From Hansschlegelia zhihuaiae (lineage in GTDB: Bacteria > Pseudomonadota > Alphaproteobacteria > Rhizobiales > Methylopilaceae), in the NCBI RefSeq assembly GCF_004103825.1, contig NZ_RYFI01000013.1, forward strand, positions 34,993 to 98,992: 64,000 nucleotides of DNA, given 5' to 3'. The notes beneath the pieces were generated by a model, which saw only the letters and a program-made list of their open reading frames with translations, had not been told where the DNA came from and did not search any database. Numbering within the stretch: position 1 is the stretch's first letter; every line of letters starts with the position of its first letter. Made by a program: the position numbers and the translations under genes. Shown piece after piece: positions 28,303 to 38,388 of this stretch.

Positions 28303-30048
28303 ATGACCGACCAGACCCACGGCGTCGCCGGCGGCCTCACCAATTACGGCGACCGCGACTTCTCGATCTATCTCCGCCGCTCCTTCGCGCAGTCGATGGG
28401 CTATTCGCTCGACATGCTGAAGCGGCCGGTCGTCGGGATCGCTTACACGCCGAGCGGCTTCAACAACTGCCACCGGCACTTCCCCGAGATGCTGGAGGCG
28501 GTGAAGCGCGGCGTGATCGCGGCCGGCGGGCTGCCGCTCGAGTTCCCGACGATCTCGCTCGGCGAGGTGTTCCTGTCGCCGACCTCGCTGCGCTATCGCA
28601 ACCTCATGTCGATGGACACCGAGGAGATGATCTCGGCCCAGCCGATGGACTCGGTGGTGCTGATGGGCGGCTGCGACAAGACGGTGCCGGCGCAGCTGAT
28701 GGGCGCGGTGTCGGCCAACAAGCCCGCGATCCAGCTGATCGGCGGGCCGATGATGACCAGCCGCCACAAGGGCGAGCGTCTCGGCGCCTGCACCGACTGC
28801 CGCCGCTTCTGGGCGCAGTACCGCGCCGGCAAGATCGACGCCGAGGAGATCCAGACCGTCGAGGGCCGGCTCGCCACCACCGCGGGCACCTGCGCCGTGA
28901 TGGGCACGGCCTCCACCATGGCCTGCCTCGCCGAGGCGCTCGGCATGATCCTGCCGGGAACGGCCGCGATCCCTGCCGTCCACGCCGACCGGCTGCGCGC
29001 CGCAGAGGCGACCGGCATCGCGGCGGTCCGGCTGATCGGCGCCCCGATCCGGCCGAAGCAAATCGTCACCAAGGACTCGGTCGAGAACGCGATGCGCGTT
29101 CTGCTCGCGCTCGGCGGCTCGACCAACGCCATCATCCACCTGACCGCGATCGCGGGCCGGGCGGGCGTCGAGATCGACCTCGACCGCTTCAATGCGCTCT
29201 CGGACGAGACCCCCGTGCTGGTCGACCTGAAGCCGACGGGCCAGCACTACATGGAGGACTTCCATGCGGCCGGCGGCATGGGCGCGGTGCTGCGCGAGCT
29301 CCGTCCGCTGCTCAATCTCGACGTCATGACCATCACAGGCGAAACGCTGCGCCAGCGGCTCGACGCCGACGCCGAGAGCTGGGTCGACCGCTCGGTCATC
29401 GCTTCGCGCGAGGAACCTCTGGAGCCGGTCGGCGGCCTCGTTGCGCTGTTCGGCTCGCTCGCGCCGCGCGGCGCGATCCTGAAGCGCTCGGCCGCGGACA
29501 AGTCGCTGTTCGAGCGCGAGGGCAGGGCGGTGGTGTTCTCGTCGCTCGCCGACCTCGCGGCGCGGATCGACGACCCCGCGCTCGACGTTAACGCCGACGA
29601 TTTCATGGTCTTGCAGAACGCTGGTCCCCATAGCGCCTCGGGCATGCCGGAGGCCGGCTACCTGCCGATTCCCAAGAAGCTCGCCGCCGCGGGCGTCAAG
29701 GACATGGTCCGCATCTCCGACGCCCGGATGAGCGGCACGGCGTTCGGCACGATCGTGCTGCATGTCACGCCCGATGCGGCCTCGGGCGGCCCGCTCGCCC
29801 TCGTGCGGAACGGCGACCGCATCAGATTGTCGGTCCGGGACCGGCGGATCGAGCTTCTGGTCGACGAGGCGGAGCTGTCCAGGCGCCGCCGGGAGCTCGG
29901 TCGCCATCAGGAGACGCCGCGCCGCGGATATGGCCGGCTCTACGCCAACCAGGTGCTCGACGCCGACGGCGGATGTGACTTCGCTTTCCTGAGATCGGAG
30001 GATCTCCCGGATCGTGGCGAAGCAACAGAGCTGTTAAAGGCTGGCTGA
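28303..30048 (+). CDS. IlvD/Edd-family sugar-acid dehydratase
   Basis: A 581-residue [2Fe-2S] dehydratase making a 2-keto-3-deoxy acid from an aldonic acid. The cluster cysteines are Cys56 (NNCHRHF), Cys124 (GGCDKTVPA) and Cys197 (AGTCAVMGTAST). Their spacing (68 and 73) equals that of the arabinonate dehydratase Cys59/127/200. The C-terminal signature GYGRLYANQVLDADGGCDFAFL is seen by its GYGRLY and DFAFL ends and separates sugar-acid enzymes from IlvD. Exact substrate (arabinonate, xylonate, other) cannot be read. Confidence 0.92.
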   Translation: MTDQTHGVAGGLTNYGDRDFSIYLRRSFAQSMGYSLDMLKRPVVGIAYTPSGFNNCHRHFPEMLEAVKRGVIAAGGLPLEFPTISLGEVFLSPTSLRYRNLMSMDTEEMISAQPMDSVVLMGGCDKTVPAQLMGAVSANKPAIQLIGGPMMTSRHKGERLGACTDCRRFWAQYRAGKIDAEEIQTVEGRLATTAGTCAVMGTASTMACLAEALGMILPGTAAIPAVHADRLRAAEATGIAAVRLIGAPIRPKQIVTKDSVENAMRVLLALGGSTNAIIHLTAIAGRAGVEIDLDRFNALSDETPVLVDLKPTGQHYMEDFHAAGGMGAVLRELRPLLNLDVMTITGETLRQRLDADAESWVDRSVIASREEPLEPVGGLVALFGSLAPRGAILKRSAADKSLFEREGRAVVFSSLADLAARIDDPALDVNADDFMVLQNAGPHSASGMPEAGYLPIPKKLAAAGVKDMVRISDARMSGTAFGTIVLHVTPDAASGGPLALVRNGDRIRLSVRDRRIELLVDEAELSRRRRELGRHQETPRRGYGRLYANQVLDADGGCDFAFLRSEDLPDRGEATELLKAG

Positions 30049-30068
30049 TATTCAGCAGACGTCGTCAG

Positions 30069-30093
30069 TTTCATTATATGAAATTTCATATTG
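30069..30093. promoter_or_regulatory. IclR-like site before porin gene
   Basis: TTTCA-N5-TGAAA at 30069-30083 continues into AAATTTCATATTG (30081-30093). The 13-base part is an exact match to the minus strand at 17246-17234 upstream of the IclR gene, and the dyad has the same TTTCA-N5-TGAAA spacing as 17209-17223. It lies 232 bases before the porin start and 21 bases after the dehydratase stop. The rest of the 276-base gap is unusually AT-rich and likely carries the porin promoter. Confidence 0.55.
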
Positions 30094-30324
30094 TCGAAGA
30101 TCGTGTATCAAGAATGGTCTTCGATAATTGCAAATCTGCCACAAGTAGTGAGGAATATAGGAAAGTCGGCTGAATTGTTGGGTCGGCATGTTGCCTTGAT
30201 CGGAAATTGGCTCGCAGAATACTCACCACTACGCACGTAAGCTGATCAACAGCGACAAGGCGGCCAAGAGCTGCCGGGCGCGACCGTCGCCGATGGGCGG
30301 GGCGACGCCAAGGGGGAAATCGCC

Positions 30325-31596
30325 ATGAGACTGGTCAAGGGCCTCGCGCTCGGCTCCGCCGCCGCTTTCGTGATCGCGGGAGGCGTCGCCAAGGCGGCCG
30401 ATCTGCCGGGCGCCGAGCCGGTCGACTACGTCAAGGTCTGCGACATCAAGGGCAGCACCGGCTTCTTCTACATTCCGGGCACCGAGACCTGCCTGCAGAT
30501 CGGCGGCTTCGTGCGCTTCGAGGCGACCGAGGCGTTCAACCGCCATGGCGACGACGACACGGCCAACAGCTACGGCATGCGCACCCGCGCCCGCGTCTGG
30601 TTCGACGCGCGCACCGACACCGAATATGGAGCGCTGCGCACCTTCATCCGGCTGCAGTTCCAGCGCGACAGCGGCGCTCCCGGGACGGCCGGCTCGGCGT
30701 TTCCGCAGTTCGAAGGTGACGACTTCTTCTATGATCAGGCCTTCGTGCAGTTCGCAGGCCTGACGGCGGGCGTCACCGACAGCTTCTGGGATTTCAAGCC
30801 CTATCCGACCTTCGCGATCCCGTTCGTCTCCGACCGCACGCTGCCGCTCCTGGCCTACACGGCCAAGTTCGGAGACGCCTCGGCCAGCGTTTCGCTTGAA
30901 GACAAGACCTATCGCTATCGCGACGCGACCAACGCCGTGCAGAACGCCGGAACTGAGGCGCCCGACATCGTCGCCAACATCCGCGTCAAGCAGGGCTGGG
31001 GCGAGGCCCAGATCTCGGGCGTCGCGAGCTACATCAACCCGAAGAAGAACTTCGCGGATCCGCTGACGGGCGGTGTCGGCGGCGACAATGAATGGGGGTG
31101 GGGCGTCCAGGCCGGCGTGAAGTTGAACCTGCAGAGCGCCAACACCTCGGACGGCAAGGGCGACTATGTCTGGGGCCAGGCGGCCTACAATGACGGGGCC
31201 GGCTTCTCCTACGCCGGCGTCGGCGACCAGAATTTCGGCTCCGGCCGCACCCAGAACATCGCCAACTTCAACCCGGCGCGCGACTATCTGCTGATCGGCG
31301 GCGAGACCGAGAAGACCCGCATCTTCAACGCCAATCTCGGCGTCCTGCACTACTGGGCGCCGCAATGGCGGTCGGCCTTGCACGCGACCTTCATCGACGT
31401 CGACTATCGTGGCGTCGACGCCGACTGGCGCACGGGCGCGATCATCGGCAACCTGATCTGGACGCCGGTCAAGAAGCTCGATATCGGCGCCGAGCTCTCC
31501 TACGTCAACAACATGCGCAAATCGAAGGTCGCCTATTCGGGGACCTCGGAAGACGATTCCTTCGTCGGCCGCATCCGGGTCCAGCGCGACTTCTAA
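30325..31596 (+). CDS. Outer-membrane porin (Porin_2 family)
   Basis: A 423-residue trimeric-type porin of the Omp2b/RopA group. The signal peptide ends at about residue 24 (VAKA-ADLPGAEP). The mature start DYVKVCDIKGSTGFFYIPGT shown by VDYVKVCD and FFYIPGTETCLQIGG is the conserved opening with its two cysteines. The rest is alternating aromatic beta strands ending in a terminal Phe (VQRDF), as OMPs do. It probably lets the operon's substrate cross the outer membrane. Confidence 0.93.
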   Translation: MRLVKGLALGSAAAFVIAGGVAKAADLPGAEPVDYVKVCDIKGSTGFFYIPGTETCLQIGGFVRFEATEAFNRHGDDDTANSYGMRTRARVWFDARTDTEYGALRTFIRLQFQRDSGAPGTAGSAFPQFEGDDFFYDQAFVQFAGLTAGVTDSFWDFKPYPTFAIPFVSDRTLPLLAYTAKFGDASASVSLEDKTYRYRDATNAVQNAGTEAPDIVANIRVKQGWGEAQISGVASYINPKKNFADPLTGGVGGDNEWGWGVQAGVKLNLQSANTSDGKGDYVWGQAAYNDGAGFSYAGVGDQNFGSGRTQNIANFNPARDYLLIGGETEKTRIFNANLGVLHYWAPQWRSALHATFIDVDYRGVDADWRTGAIIGNLIWTPVKKLDIGAELSYVNNMRKSKVAYSGTSEDDSFVGRIRVQRDF

Positions 31597-31863
31597 GCCG
31601 GCTTCCCAACCACGGCGCCGAGCCGGCACCGAAGAGCGCAGGGCGGCCTCCGGCCGGCCGCGCGGCTGAGGTGACAGCCTCGCTTCAAGCCGCCCGGCCG
31701 GTCGCTTCTTTCGATTTCCCAATCGCGACGCGGGCCGCTTCCGCGGCGCCTGTCATGCCGCTGTCTTCGACGCAGCTTACGCTCCCGAAGGTCGCTGGCG
31801 TCCGCCGATCTCGCGATCGGAGTCGTGCGGCCGTGATCTTCGACGCGACGGAATGCTCCGGGC

Positions 31864-33180
31864 TCAATCGTTGAGCACGAGCTGCCGGTTCAGGAAGAGC
31901 GACGCCAGCGTGCAGAGCGCGCCGGACAGCAGATAGGCGCCGACCCATGCGAGGCCGAATTCGGTCGCCACGACGAGCGCCACGAGCGGCGCGAAGCCTG
32001 CGCCGATCAGCCAGGCGAGGTCGGAGGTCAGCGCCGCGCCGGTGTAGCGGTTCCGGCTCGTGAAGTTCGACGTCAGCGCGCCCGAGGACTGTCCGAAGGC
32101 GAGGCCGAGCAGCGCGAAGCCGATCAGCATATAGGCCACGTCGCCGGCGATCCCCGATCCCAGCATGGACGGCGCGATGAAGCTGTAGACCGCGATCAGG
32201 CAGGCGCAGACGCCGATGAGCCGACGCCGGCCGATCCGGTCCGCCAGCGCGCCCGACGCCACGATCGCGAGCGCGCCGACGACCGCGCCCGCCATCTCGA
32301 TCACCAGGAACTGGCCGGCGGGCAGCTCGCTGAACAGCGTGACCCAGGACAGCGGAAAGATCGTCACGACGTGGAACAGCGCGAAGCTCGCGAGCGGCGC
32401 GAAGGCGCCGATGATCACGTTGGGGCCCTGCTCGTGCAGCAGCTCGAGGATCGGCCGGGGGTTGAGCTCGCGGGTCTCGAGCTGCTGCGAATAGGCTTCG
32501 CTGAGCACCAGCCTCAGCCGAGCGAACAGCGCCACGACATTGACCGCGAAGGCCGCGAAAAACGGATAGCGCCAGCCCCAGTCGAGGAAGTCGGCGGGCT
32601 CGAGATAGGCGACCAGGAAGGCGAACAGGCTGCTCGCGAGCAGGAAGCCGAAAGGCGCGCCGAGCTGCGGCATCATCGCGTACCAGCCGCGCCGGCCGGC
32701 CGGCGCGTTGAGCGACAGCAGCGAGGCGAGGCCGTCCCAGGCGCCGGCGAGCGCGAGACCCTGGAAGAAGCGCAGGATCGCGAGCAGCACCGCGGCGGCG
32801 TGCCCGATGCTGTCATAGCCCGGCAGGAAGCTCATCGCGGCGGTCGAGGTGCCGAGCATGAACAGCGCGATCGTCATCTTCACGCCGCGGCCGTAGATCC
32901 GGCCGATGGTCATGAAGATCACCGAGCCGATCGGCCGTGCGATGAAGGCGAGCGAGAAGATCGCGAAGGAGTAGAGCGTCGCCGTCAGCGGCTCGGCGTA
33001 GGGGAACAGCAGCTTCGGGAACACCAGCACCGAGGCGATGCCGTAGACGAAGAAGTCGAAGAACTCCGACGAGCGGCCGATGACGACCGCGAGCGCGATC
33101 TCGCCGGGCGCCACCTTGCCGTGGCTCTCGACCTTCCCCGACGCGGGCGCGCCCGATTGCATCGCGATGTCTTGGCTCAT
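31864..33180 (-). CDS. MFS transporter, metabolite:H+ symporter (MHS) type
   Basis: A 438-residue, 12-TM transporter. MHS markers: RSSEFFDFFVYGIAS before TM1, FIARPIGSVIFMTIGRIYGRGVKM shown by ARPIGSVIF and the loop after TM2, RFFQGLALAGAWDG in TM4, and the loop-8 motif ALADRIGRRRLIG. It is convergent with the porin and divergent from cyoA. Substrate is probably an organic acid or osmolyte; not inferable. Gap 31597-31863 shows only a short AAGCCGGCTT palindrome. Confidence 0.88.
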   Translation of the reverse strand: MSQDIAMQSGAPASGKVESHGKVAPGEIALAVVIGRSSEFFDFFVYGIASVLVFPKLLFPYAEPLTATLYSFAIFSLAFIARPIGSVIFMTIGRIYGRGVKMTIALFMLGTSTAAMSFLPGYDSIGHAAAVLLAILRFFQGLALAGAWDGLASLLSLNAPAGRRGWYAMMPQLGAPFGFLLASSLFAFLVAYLEPADFLDWGWRYPFFAAFAVNVVALFARLRLVLSEAYSQQLETRELNPRPILELLHEQGPNVIIGAFAPLASFALFHVVTIFPLSWVTLFSELPAGQFLVIEMAGAVVGALAIVASGALADRIGRRRLIGVCACLIAVYSFIAPSMLGSGIAGDVAYMLIGFALLGLAFGQSSGALTSNFTSRNRYTGAALTSDLAWLIGAGFAPLVALVVATEFGLAWVGAYLLSGALCTLASLFLNRQLVLND

Positions 33181-33408
33181 CTATCGAACGCTCCAGAGAG
33201 CTTCCTGCGGGACGCGGCGCGCCCGACTTTCAGAACCAGACGCGCCCGCGGACGACTGGTCAACCACCGCTCGCGGATCAGCAGGGGCCCGGCTCTGAGC
33301 GGCTTGTTACCGCCGCGCGGAGAGACCGGCGATAGGACAAACGGTCCAATGTCGCGGGGCGTCCAACCGGCGTAGGGCGACGGCGAAACGTCCGCTCCGT
33401 CAACGGAT

Positions 33409-34572
33409 TTGCCGACCTTGCGCGCAATCAAGAGACTGGCCTTACTCCCGCTGCTGCTCGCCCTGGCCGGCTGCAACTGGGTGGTCATGAACCCGTCGGG
33501 GGACATCGCGAACCAGCAGCGCGACCTGATCCTGATTTCCACCGCGCTGATGCTGCTGATCATCATTCCGGTGATGGCGCTCACCGTGCTGTTCGCCTGG
33601 CGCTACCGGCAATCCAACAAGGACGCGGTCTACGACGCCGAATGGCACCACTCGACCAGGCTCGAGGTGGTGATCTGGGCCGCGCCGCTCGTGATCATCA
33701 TCGCGCTTGGCGCGATCACCTGGATCTCGACCCACCTGCTCGACCCCTACCGGCCGCTGTCGCGGATCGACGCCGCGCGGCCGATGCCGAAGGACGCCAA
33801 GCCGCTGAACGTCGAGGTGGTCGCGCTCGACTGGAAGTGGCTGTTCTTCTACCCCGACTACGGGGTCGCGACAGTCAACGAGCTCGCCGCGCCGGTCGAC
33901 GCGCCGATCCACTTCAAGATCACCTCGTCAACGGTGATGAACTCGCTGTTCATCCCGGCGCTCGCCGGCCAGATCTACGCCATGCCCGGCATGGAGACGA
34001 AGCTCCACGCCGTCATCAACAAGCCCGGCGACTATGAGGGCTTCTCGGCGAACTACAGCGGCGCCGGCTTCTCGGACATGCGCTTCAAGTTCCGCGGGCT
34101 CGACGCCGCCGGCTTCGAGGCCTGGATCAAGCAGGCGCGCGACGCCGGCGGCATGCTCGACCGCGCGGTCTACACCGAGCTCGAGCGCCCGAGCGTCGCC
34201 GAGCCCGTCAAGCGTTGGTCCTCGGTCGAAGGCGGACTCTACGACGCGATCCTGAACCGCTGCGTCGACCGGGCGAAGATGTGCGCCAAGGACATGATGC
34301 GCGTCGACGCCCAGGGCGGCGGCGGCAAGGAAGGGACGGGCGCGGTGCTCGCTTTCGAGAAGCCGGACGCCTCCGGCGCGGCGACGCCGAAGCGGTTCGT
34401 CTCCGCGGTCGCCTGCACCACCGCGGCGCCGCGCGACGGCGAGACGGCCGAGACGCCGATCCCGGCCCCGATCGGCCGCCGCGCCGAAGCTTCGACGATG
34501 ACCTCGATCTTCGCGCTCGCGCGCGGCGACGACCTTCCCGCCCGGCCCGCGGCCGGCGGCAGACCCGAGTGA
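33409..34572 (+). CDS. cyoA: Cytochrome o ubiquinol oxidase subunit II
   Basis: A 387-residue lipoprotein subunit. The lipobox LALAGC places the acylated cysteine near residue 22, followed by two TM helices and a periplasmic cupredoxin domain without CuA ligands ([32 protein letters not shown] by its [10 protein letters not shown] core; [12 protein letters not shown]). No ATG fits; TTG at 33409 or 33418 must be used to include the signal peptide. The C-terminus is longer than in E. coli CyoA, with a Cys-containing segment and a Pro/Ala-rich end. Confidence 0.9.
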   Translation: MPTLRAIKRLALLPLLLALAGCNWVVMNPSGDIANQQRDLILISTALMLLIIIPVMALTVLFAWRYRQSNKDAVYDAEWHHSTRLEVVIWAAPLVIIIALGAITWISTHLLDPYRPLSRIDAARPMPKDAKPLNVEVVALDWKWLFFYPDYGVATVNELAAPVDAPIHFKITSSTVMNSLFIPALAGQIYAMPGMETKLHAVINKPGDYEGFSANYSGAGFSDMRFKFRGLDAAGFEAWIKQARDAGGMLDRAVYTELERPSVAEPVKRWSSVEGGLYDAILNRCVDRAKMCAKDMMRVDAQGGGGKEGTGAVLAFEKPDASGAATPKRFVSAVACTTAAPRDGETAETPIPAPIGRRAEASTMTSIFALARGDDLPARPAAGGRPE

Positions 34573-34576
34573 TCCC

Positions 34577-36580
34577 ATGACGCCCGCCCCGACCTCCGAA
34601 AGCGTCCTGTTCGGCAAGCTCTCGCTCGCCGCCCTGCCGCTACACGAACCGATCCTGGTCGCGACCTTCGCGGTCGTGGCGCTCGGCGGCGTCGCGATCC
34701 TCGGCGCGCTCACCTACTACCGCGTCTGGGGATACCTCTGGCGCGAGTGGATCACCTCGATCGACCACAAGAAGATCGGGATCATGTACATCATCCTCGC
34801 GCTCGTCATGCTGCTGCGGGGCTTCTCCGACGCCATCATGATGCGCCTCCAGCAGGCGATCGCCTTCGCGGGCGCCGAGGGTTATCTGCCGCCGCACCAC
34901 TACGACCAGATCTTCACCGCCCACGGCGTGATCATGATCTTTTTCGTGGCGATGCCGTTCATCACCGGCTTCATGAACTACCTGGTGCCGCTGCAGATCG
35001 GCGCGCGCGACGTGGCGTTCCCGTTCCTCAACAATTTCAGCTTCTGGATGACGGTCGGCGGCGCCGTGCTGACGATGATCTCGCTGTTCGTCGGCGAGTA
35101 TGCGGCGACCGGCTGGCTCGCCTATCCGCCGCTGTCGGGGCTCGCCTCGAGTCCGGGGGTCGGCGTCGACTACTACATCTGGTCGCTGCAGGTCGCGGGC
35201 GTCGGGACGTTGCTGTCGGGCGTGAACCTGATCGCGACCATCGTGAAGATGCGCGCGCCCGGCATGACGATGATGCGCCTGCCGGTGTTCACCTGGACGG
35301 CGCTCTGCTCGAACATCCTGATCGTCGCCTCCTTCCCGGTGCTGACCGCCGCGCTCGCGCTGCTGTCGCTCGACCGCTATCTCGGCACCGCGTTCTTCAC
35401 GAACGACTTCGGCGGCAGCGCCATGATGTACGTCAACCTCATCTGGATCTGGGGCCATCCGGAGGTCTACATCCTCGTGCTGCCGGCCTTCGGCATCTTC
35501 TCCGAGGTGGTCGCGACCTATTGCGGCAAGCGCCTGTTCGGCTACGCCTCGATGGTCTACGCGACCGTCGTCATCACGATCCTCTCTTACCTCGTCTGGC
35601 TGCACCACTTCTTCACGATGGGGTCGGGCGCGAGCGTGAATTCGTTCTTCGGCATCACCACGATGATCATCTCGATCCCGACGGGCGCGAAGATCTTCAA
35701 CTGGCTGTTCACGATGTATCGCGGCCGCATCCGCTTCGAGCTGCCGATGATGTGGACCGTCGCCTTCATGCTGACCTTCGTCATCGGCGGCATGACCGGC
35801 GTGCTGCTGGCGGTGCCGCCGGCCGACTTCGTGCTGCACAACTCGCTGTTCCTGGTCGCGCACTTCCACAATGTGATCATCGGCGGCGTGCTGTTCGGCC
35901 TGTTCGCCGGCATCGCCTACTGGTTCCCCAAGGTCACCGGCTTCAAGCTCGACGTGTTCTGGGGCAAGGTGTCGTTCTGGTGCTGGGTCGTCGGCTTCTA
36001 CTTCGCCTTCATGCCGCTCTACGTGCTCGGCCTGATGGGCGTCACGCGCCGGATGAACCGGTTCGAGGACCCCTCGCTCCAGATCTGGTTCGTGATCGCG
36101 GCCTTCGGCGCCGTTCTGATCGCCTTCGGCATCGGCGCGTTCCTGCTGCAGCTCTTCGTCAGCTTCCGGAAGCGCGAGCAGCTCAAGGACCTGACCGGCG
36201 ATCCGTGGAACGGCCGCACGCTCGAATGGTCGACCTCGTCGCCGCCGCCGGCCTACAATTTCGCCTTCACGCCGGTGGTCCACGACCTTGACCCGTGGTG
36301 GGACATGAAGCGGCGCGGCTATGTCCGCCCGACCGAGGGCTTCATCCCGATCCACATGCCGAAGAACACCGGCGCGGGCGTCGTGCTCGCGGGTCTCAGC
36401 GTGGTCTGCGGCTTCGGGCTGATCTGGCACATCTGGTGGCTGGCCGGCGCCGCCTTCGTGACGATCGTCGTCTCGGCCATCGTCCACACCTTCAACTACG
36501 CCCGCGACTTCCACATCCCGGCCTCCGAGGTGACGGAGACCGAGAACGGGCGCACGCGCATGCTCGCGGCGGGGGTCTGA
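34577..36580 (+). CDS. cyoB: Cytochrome o ubiquinol oxidase subunit I
   Basis: A 667-residue heme-copper oxidase subunit with ~14-15 TM helices. Heme and copper ligands are visible: [11 protein letters not shown] (low-spin heme His), [12 protein letters not shown] (CuB His and cross-linked Tyr), WLHHFFTMG (two CuB His) and [11 protein letters not shown] (two heme His). The glutamate-type proton entry is in the GHPEVY motif. It reduces O2 using ubiquinol and pumps protons. Confidence 0.96.
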   Translation: MTPAPTSESVLFGKLSLAALPLHEPILVATFAVVALGGVAILGALTYYRVWGYLWREWITSIDHKKIGIMYIILALVMLLRGFSDAIMMRLQQAIAFAGAEGYLPPHHYDQIFTAHGVIMIFFVAMPFITGFMNYLVPLQIGARDVAFPFLNNFSFWMTVGGAVLTMISLFVGEYAATGWLAYPPLSGLASSPGVGVDYYIWSLQVAGVGTLLSGVNLIATIVKMRAPGMTMMRLPVFTWTALCSNILIVASFPVLTAALALLSLDRYLGTAFFTNDFGGSAMMYVNLIWIWGHPEVYILVLPAFGIFSEVVATYCGKRLFGYASMVYATVVITILSYLVWLHHFFTMGSGASVNSFFGITTMIISIPTGAKIFNWLFTMYRGRIRFELPMMWTVAFMLTFVIGGMTGVLLAVPPADFVLHNSLFLVAHFHNVIIGGVLFGLFAGIAYWFPKVTGFKLDVFWGKVSFWCWVVGFYFAFMPLYVLGLMGVTRRMNRFEDPSLQIWFVIAAFGAVLIAFGIGAFLLQLFVSFRKREQLKDLTGDPWNGRTLEWSTSSPPPAYNFAFTPVVHDLDPWWDMKRRGYVRPTEGFIPIHMPKNTGAGVVLAGLSVVCGFGLIWHIWWLAGAAFVTIVVSAIVHTFNYARDFHIPASEVTETENGRTRMLAAGV

Positions 36581-36582
36581 CG

Positions 36583-37206
36583 ATGAGCACGCCCTCCACC
36601 GTCCCGGCCGACAACGGCACGATCTTCTACCTCCGGAGCGAGCACCATCCCGAGAACGGGACGCTGCTCGGCTTCTGGCTCTACCTGATGTCCGACTGCC
36701 TTATCTTCGCGTGCCTGTTCGCGAGCTATGGGGTGCTGGGCCGCAACTACGCCGCCGGGCCGTCGGGCGCGGACCTGTTCGACCTGCCGCTGGTCGCGCT
36801 CAACACCACGATGCTGCTCTTGTCGTCGATCACCTACGGCTTCGCCATGCTCGAGATGGCGAAGAACCGGGTCGGCCTGATGCTGAGCTGGCTGGTGCTG
36901 ACGCTGCTGTTCGGCCTCGCCTTCCTGTCGATCGAGCTCTACGAGTTCCACCACATGATCGCGGAGGGCGCGACGCCGCAGCGCTCGGCCTTCCTGTCGT
37001 CCTTCTTCACTCTGGTCGGCACCCACGGCCTGCACGTGACCTTCGGCTGCATCTGGCTCGTCACCCTGATGGTCCAGGTCGCGAAACGGGGGCTGATCGC
37101 CGAGAACAAGCGCCGGCTGATGTGCCTGTCGATGTTCTGGCACTTCCTCGACGTCGTGTGGATCGGCGTCTTCTCCTTCGTCTATCTGATCGGATCGATG
37201 TCATGA
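36583..37206 (+). CDS. cyoC: Cytochrome o ubiquinol oxidase subunit III
   Basis: A 207-residue subunit with five TM helices (GFWLYLMSDCLIFACLF; TMLLLSSITYGFAM; WLVLTLLFGLAFLSIE; FFTLVGTHGLHVTFG; DVVWIGVFSFVYLIG). ATG at 36583 is 2 bases after the cyoB stop. TM motif GTHGLHVTFG is diagnostic for CyoC. Confidence 0.94.
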   Translation: MSTPSTVPADNGTIFYLRSEHHPENGTLLGFWLYLMSDCLIFACLFASYGVLGRNYAAGPSGADLFDLPLVALNTTMLLLSSITYGFAMLEMAKNRVGLMLSWLVLTLLFGLAFLSIELYEFHHMIAEGATPQRSAFLSSFFTLVGTHGLHVTFGCIWLVTLMVQVAKRGLIAENKRRLMCLSMFWHFLDVVWIGVFSFVYLIGSMS

Positions 37207-37601
37207 GCGCGACCGAAGGCAACGCTCCCGCTCACGGTCATGGCGACCATCACGACGACCACGCCGCCCACGGCTCGCTCAAGGGCTACCTGACCGGGTT
37301 CGGGCTCTCGATCCTGCTGACTGCGATCCCCTTCTGGGTGATCATGGGCGACGTCTTCCGCAGCACGACGACGGCCGCGGTCGTGGTGCTGGTGTTCGGC
37401 GTCGTGCAGATCTACGTGCACATGATCTACTTCCTGCATATGAACTCGAAGGCCGAGCAGGGCTGGACCATGCTGTCGATGATCTTCACCGTCGTGCTGG
37501 TGCTGATCACGCTCGGCGGCTCGTTCTGGGTGATGTTCCACCTGAACAGCAACATGATGCCGATGCAGGCCCCGCACGAGACGATGACGTCGCCGAAATG
37601 A
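37203..37601 (+). CDS. cyoD: Cytochrome o ubiquinol oxidase subunit IV
   Basis: A 132-residue, three-TM subunit. The N-terminus is His/Asp-rich (HGHGDHHDDHAAHGS), then GYLTGFGLSILLTAIPFWVI and IYVHMIYFLHMN, typical of CyoD. ATGA overlaps link it to cyoC and to the SURF1 gene. Confidence 0.93.
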   Translation: MSATEGNAPAHGHGDHHDDHAAHGSLKGYLTGFGLSILLTAIPFWVIMGDVFRSTTTAAVVVLVFGVVQIYVHMIYFLHMNSKAEQGWTMLSMIFTVVLVLITLGGSFWVMFHLNSNMMPMQAPHETMTSPK

Positions 37602-38374
37602 CCCACGCGGGCGCCGCCGCGTTCGAGGCAGGCGAGGCGGAGCCCGCCTTCCGCCCCCGTTCGCCGGCCGCGCTTCTCGCAATCGCGCTCGCGACGATCG
37701 TCGCCTTTTCGGGCTTCTGCGCGCTCGGCGTCTGGCAGGTCGAGCGGCGGGCCTGGAAGCTCGATCTGATCGGGCGGGTCGAGGCGCGCGTCCACTCTGC
37801 CCCGACGGCGGCGCCGGCTCCCGCCGATTGGCCGCGCGTCAACGCAGCGGACGACGAGTACCGCCGCGTTCGGATCGAGGGCGTCTTCGAGCGCGGCAAG
37901 GACACGCTGGTCCAGGCGACGACCGAGCTCGGCGCCGGCTACTGGGTGCTGTCGCCGCTCCGCACGACGGACGGCTTCTCCGTGCTGGTCAATCGCGGCT
38001 TCATCCCGGCGGATCGCAAAGATCCCGCGAGCCGCGCGGCCGGCGAGCCCTCGGGCGAGACCACGGTGGTGGGCCTCCTGCGGATGACGGAGCCGAAGGG
38101 CGGCTTCCTGCGCGCGAACGATCCCGCCGCCGACCTCTGGCGGTCGCGGGACGTGGCCGCGATCTCGGCGGCGCGCGGTCTCACAGACGCCGCGCCTTAC
38201 TTCATCGACGCCGACGCCGCGCCGAACCCGGGCGGCCTACCGGTGGGCGGCCTGACCGTCGTCGCATTCCGCAACCAGCATCTGGTCTACGCGCTCACCT
38301 GGTTCGCGCTCGCAGCGCTCGTGGCCGGCGCCGCCGCGATCGTCGCGCGGCATGAGTTCCGGGCGCGCCGCTGA
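37598..38374 (+). CDS. SURF1-family oxidase assembly protein
   Basis: A 258-residue membrane protein with one TM near each end (ALLAIALATIVAFSGFCALG; LTWFALAALVAGAAAIV) and a periplasmic domain between. Family markers: CALGVWQVERRAWKLDLI, VNRGFIP, and the NQHLVYALTWF end. SURF1 proteins assist heme insertion into heme-copper oxidases; linkage to cyo suggests service to the quinol oxidase. Confidence 0.92.
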   Translation: MTHAGAAAFEAGEAEPAFRPRSPAALLAIALATIVAFSGFCALGVWQVERRAWKLDLIGRVEARVHSAPTAAPAPADWPRVNAADDEYRRVRIEGVFERGKDTLVQATTELGAGYWVLSPLRTTDGFSVLVNRGFIPADRKDPASRAAGEPSGETTVVGLLRMTEPKGGFLRANDPAADLWRSRDVAAISAARGLTDAAPYFIDADAAPNPGGLPVGGLTVVAFRNQHLVYALTWFALAALVAGAAAIVARHEFRARR

Positions 38375-38388
38375 CCTCGGGGCCCGCT

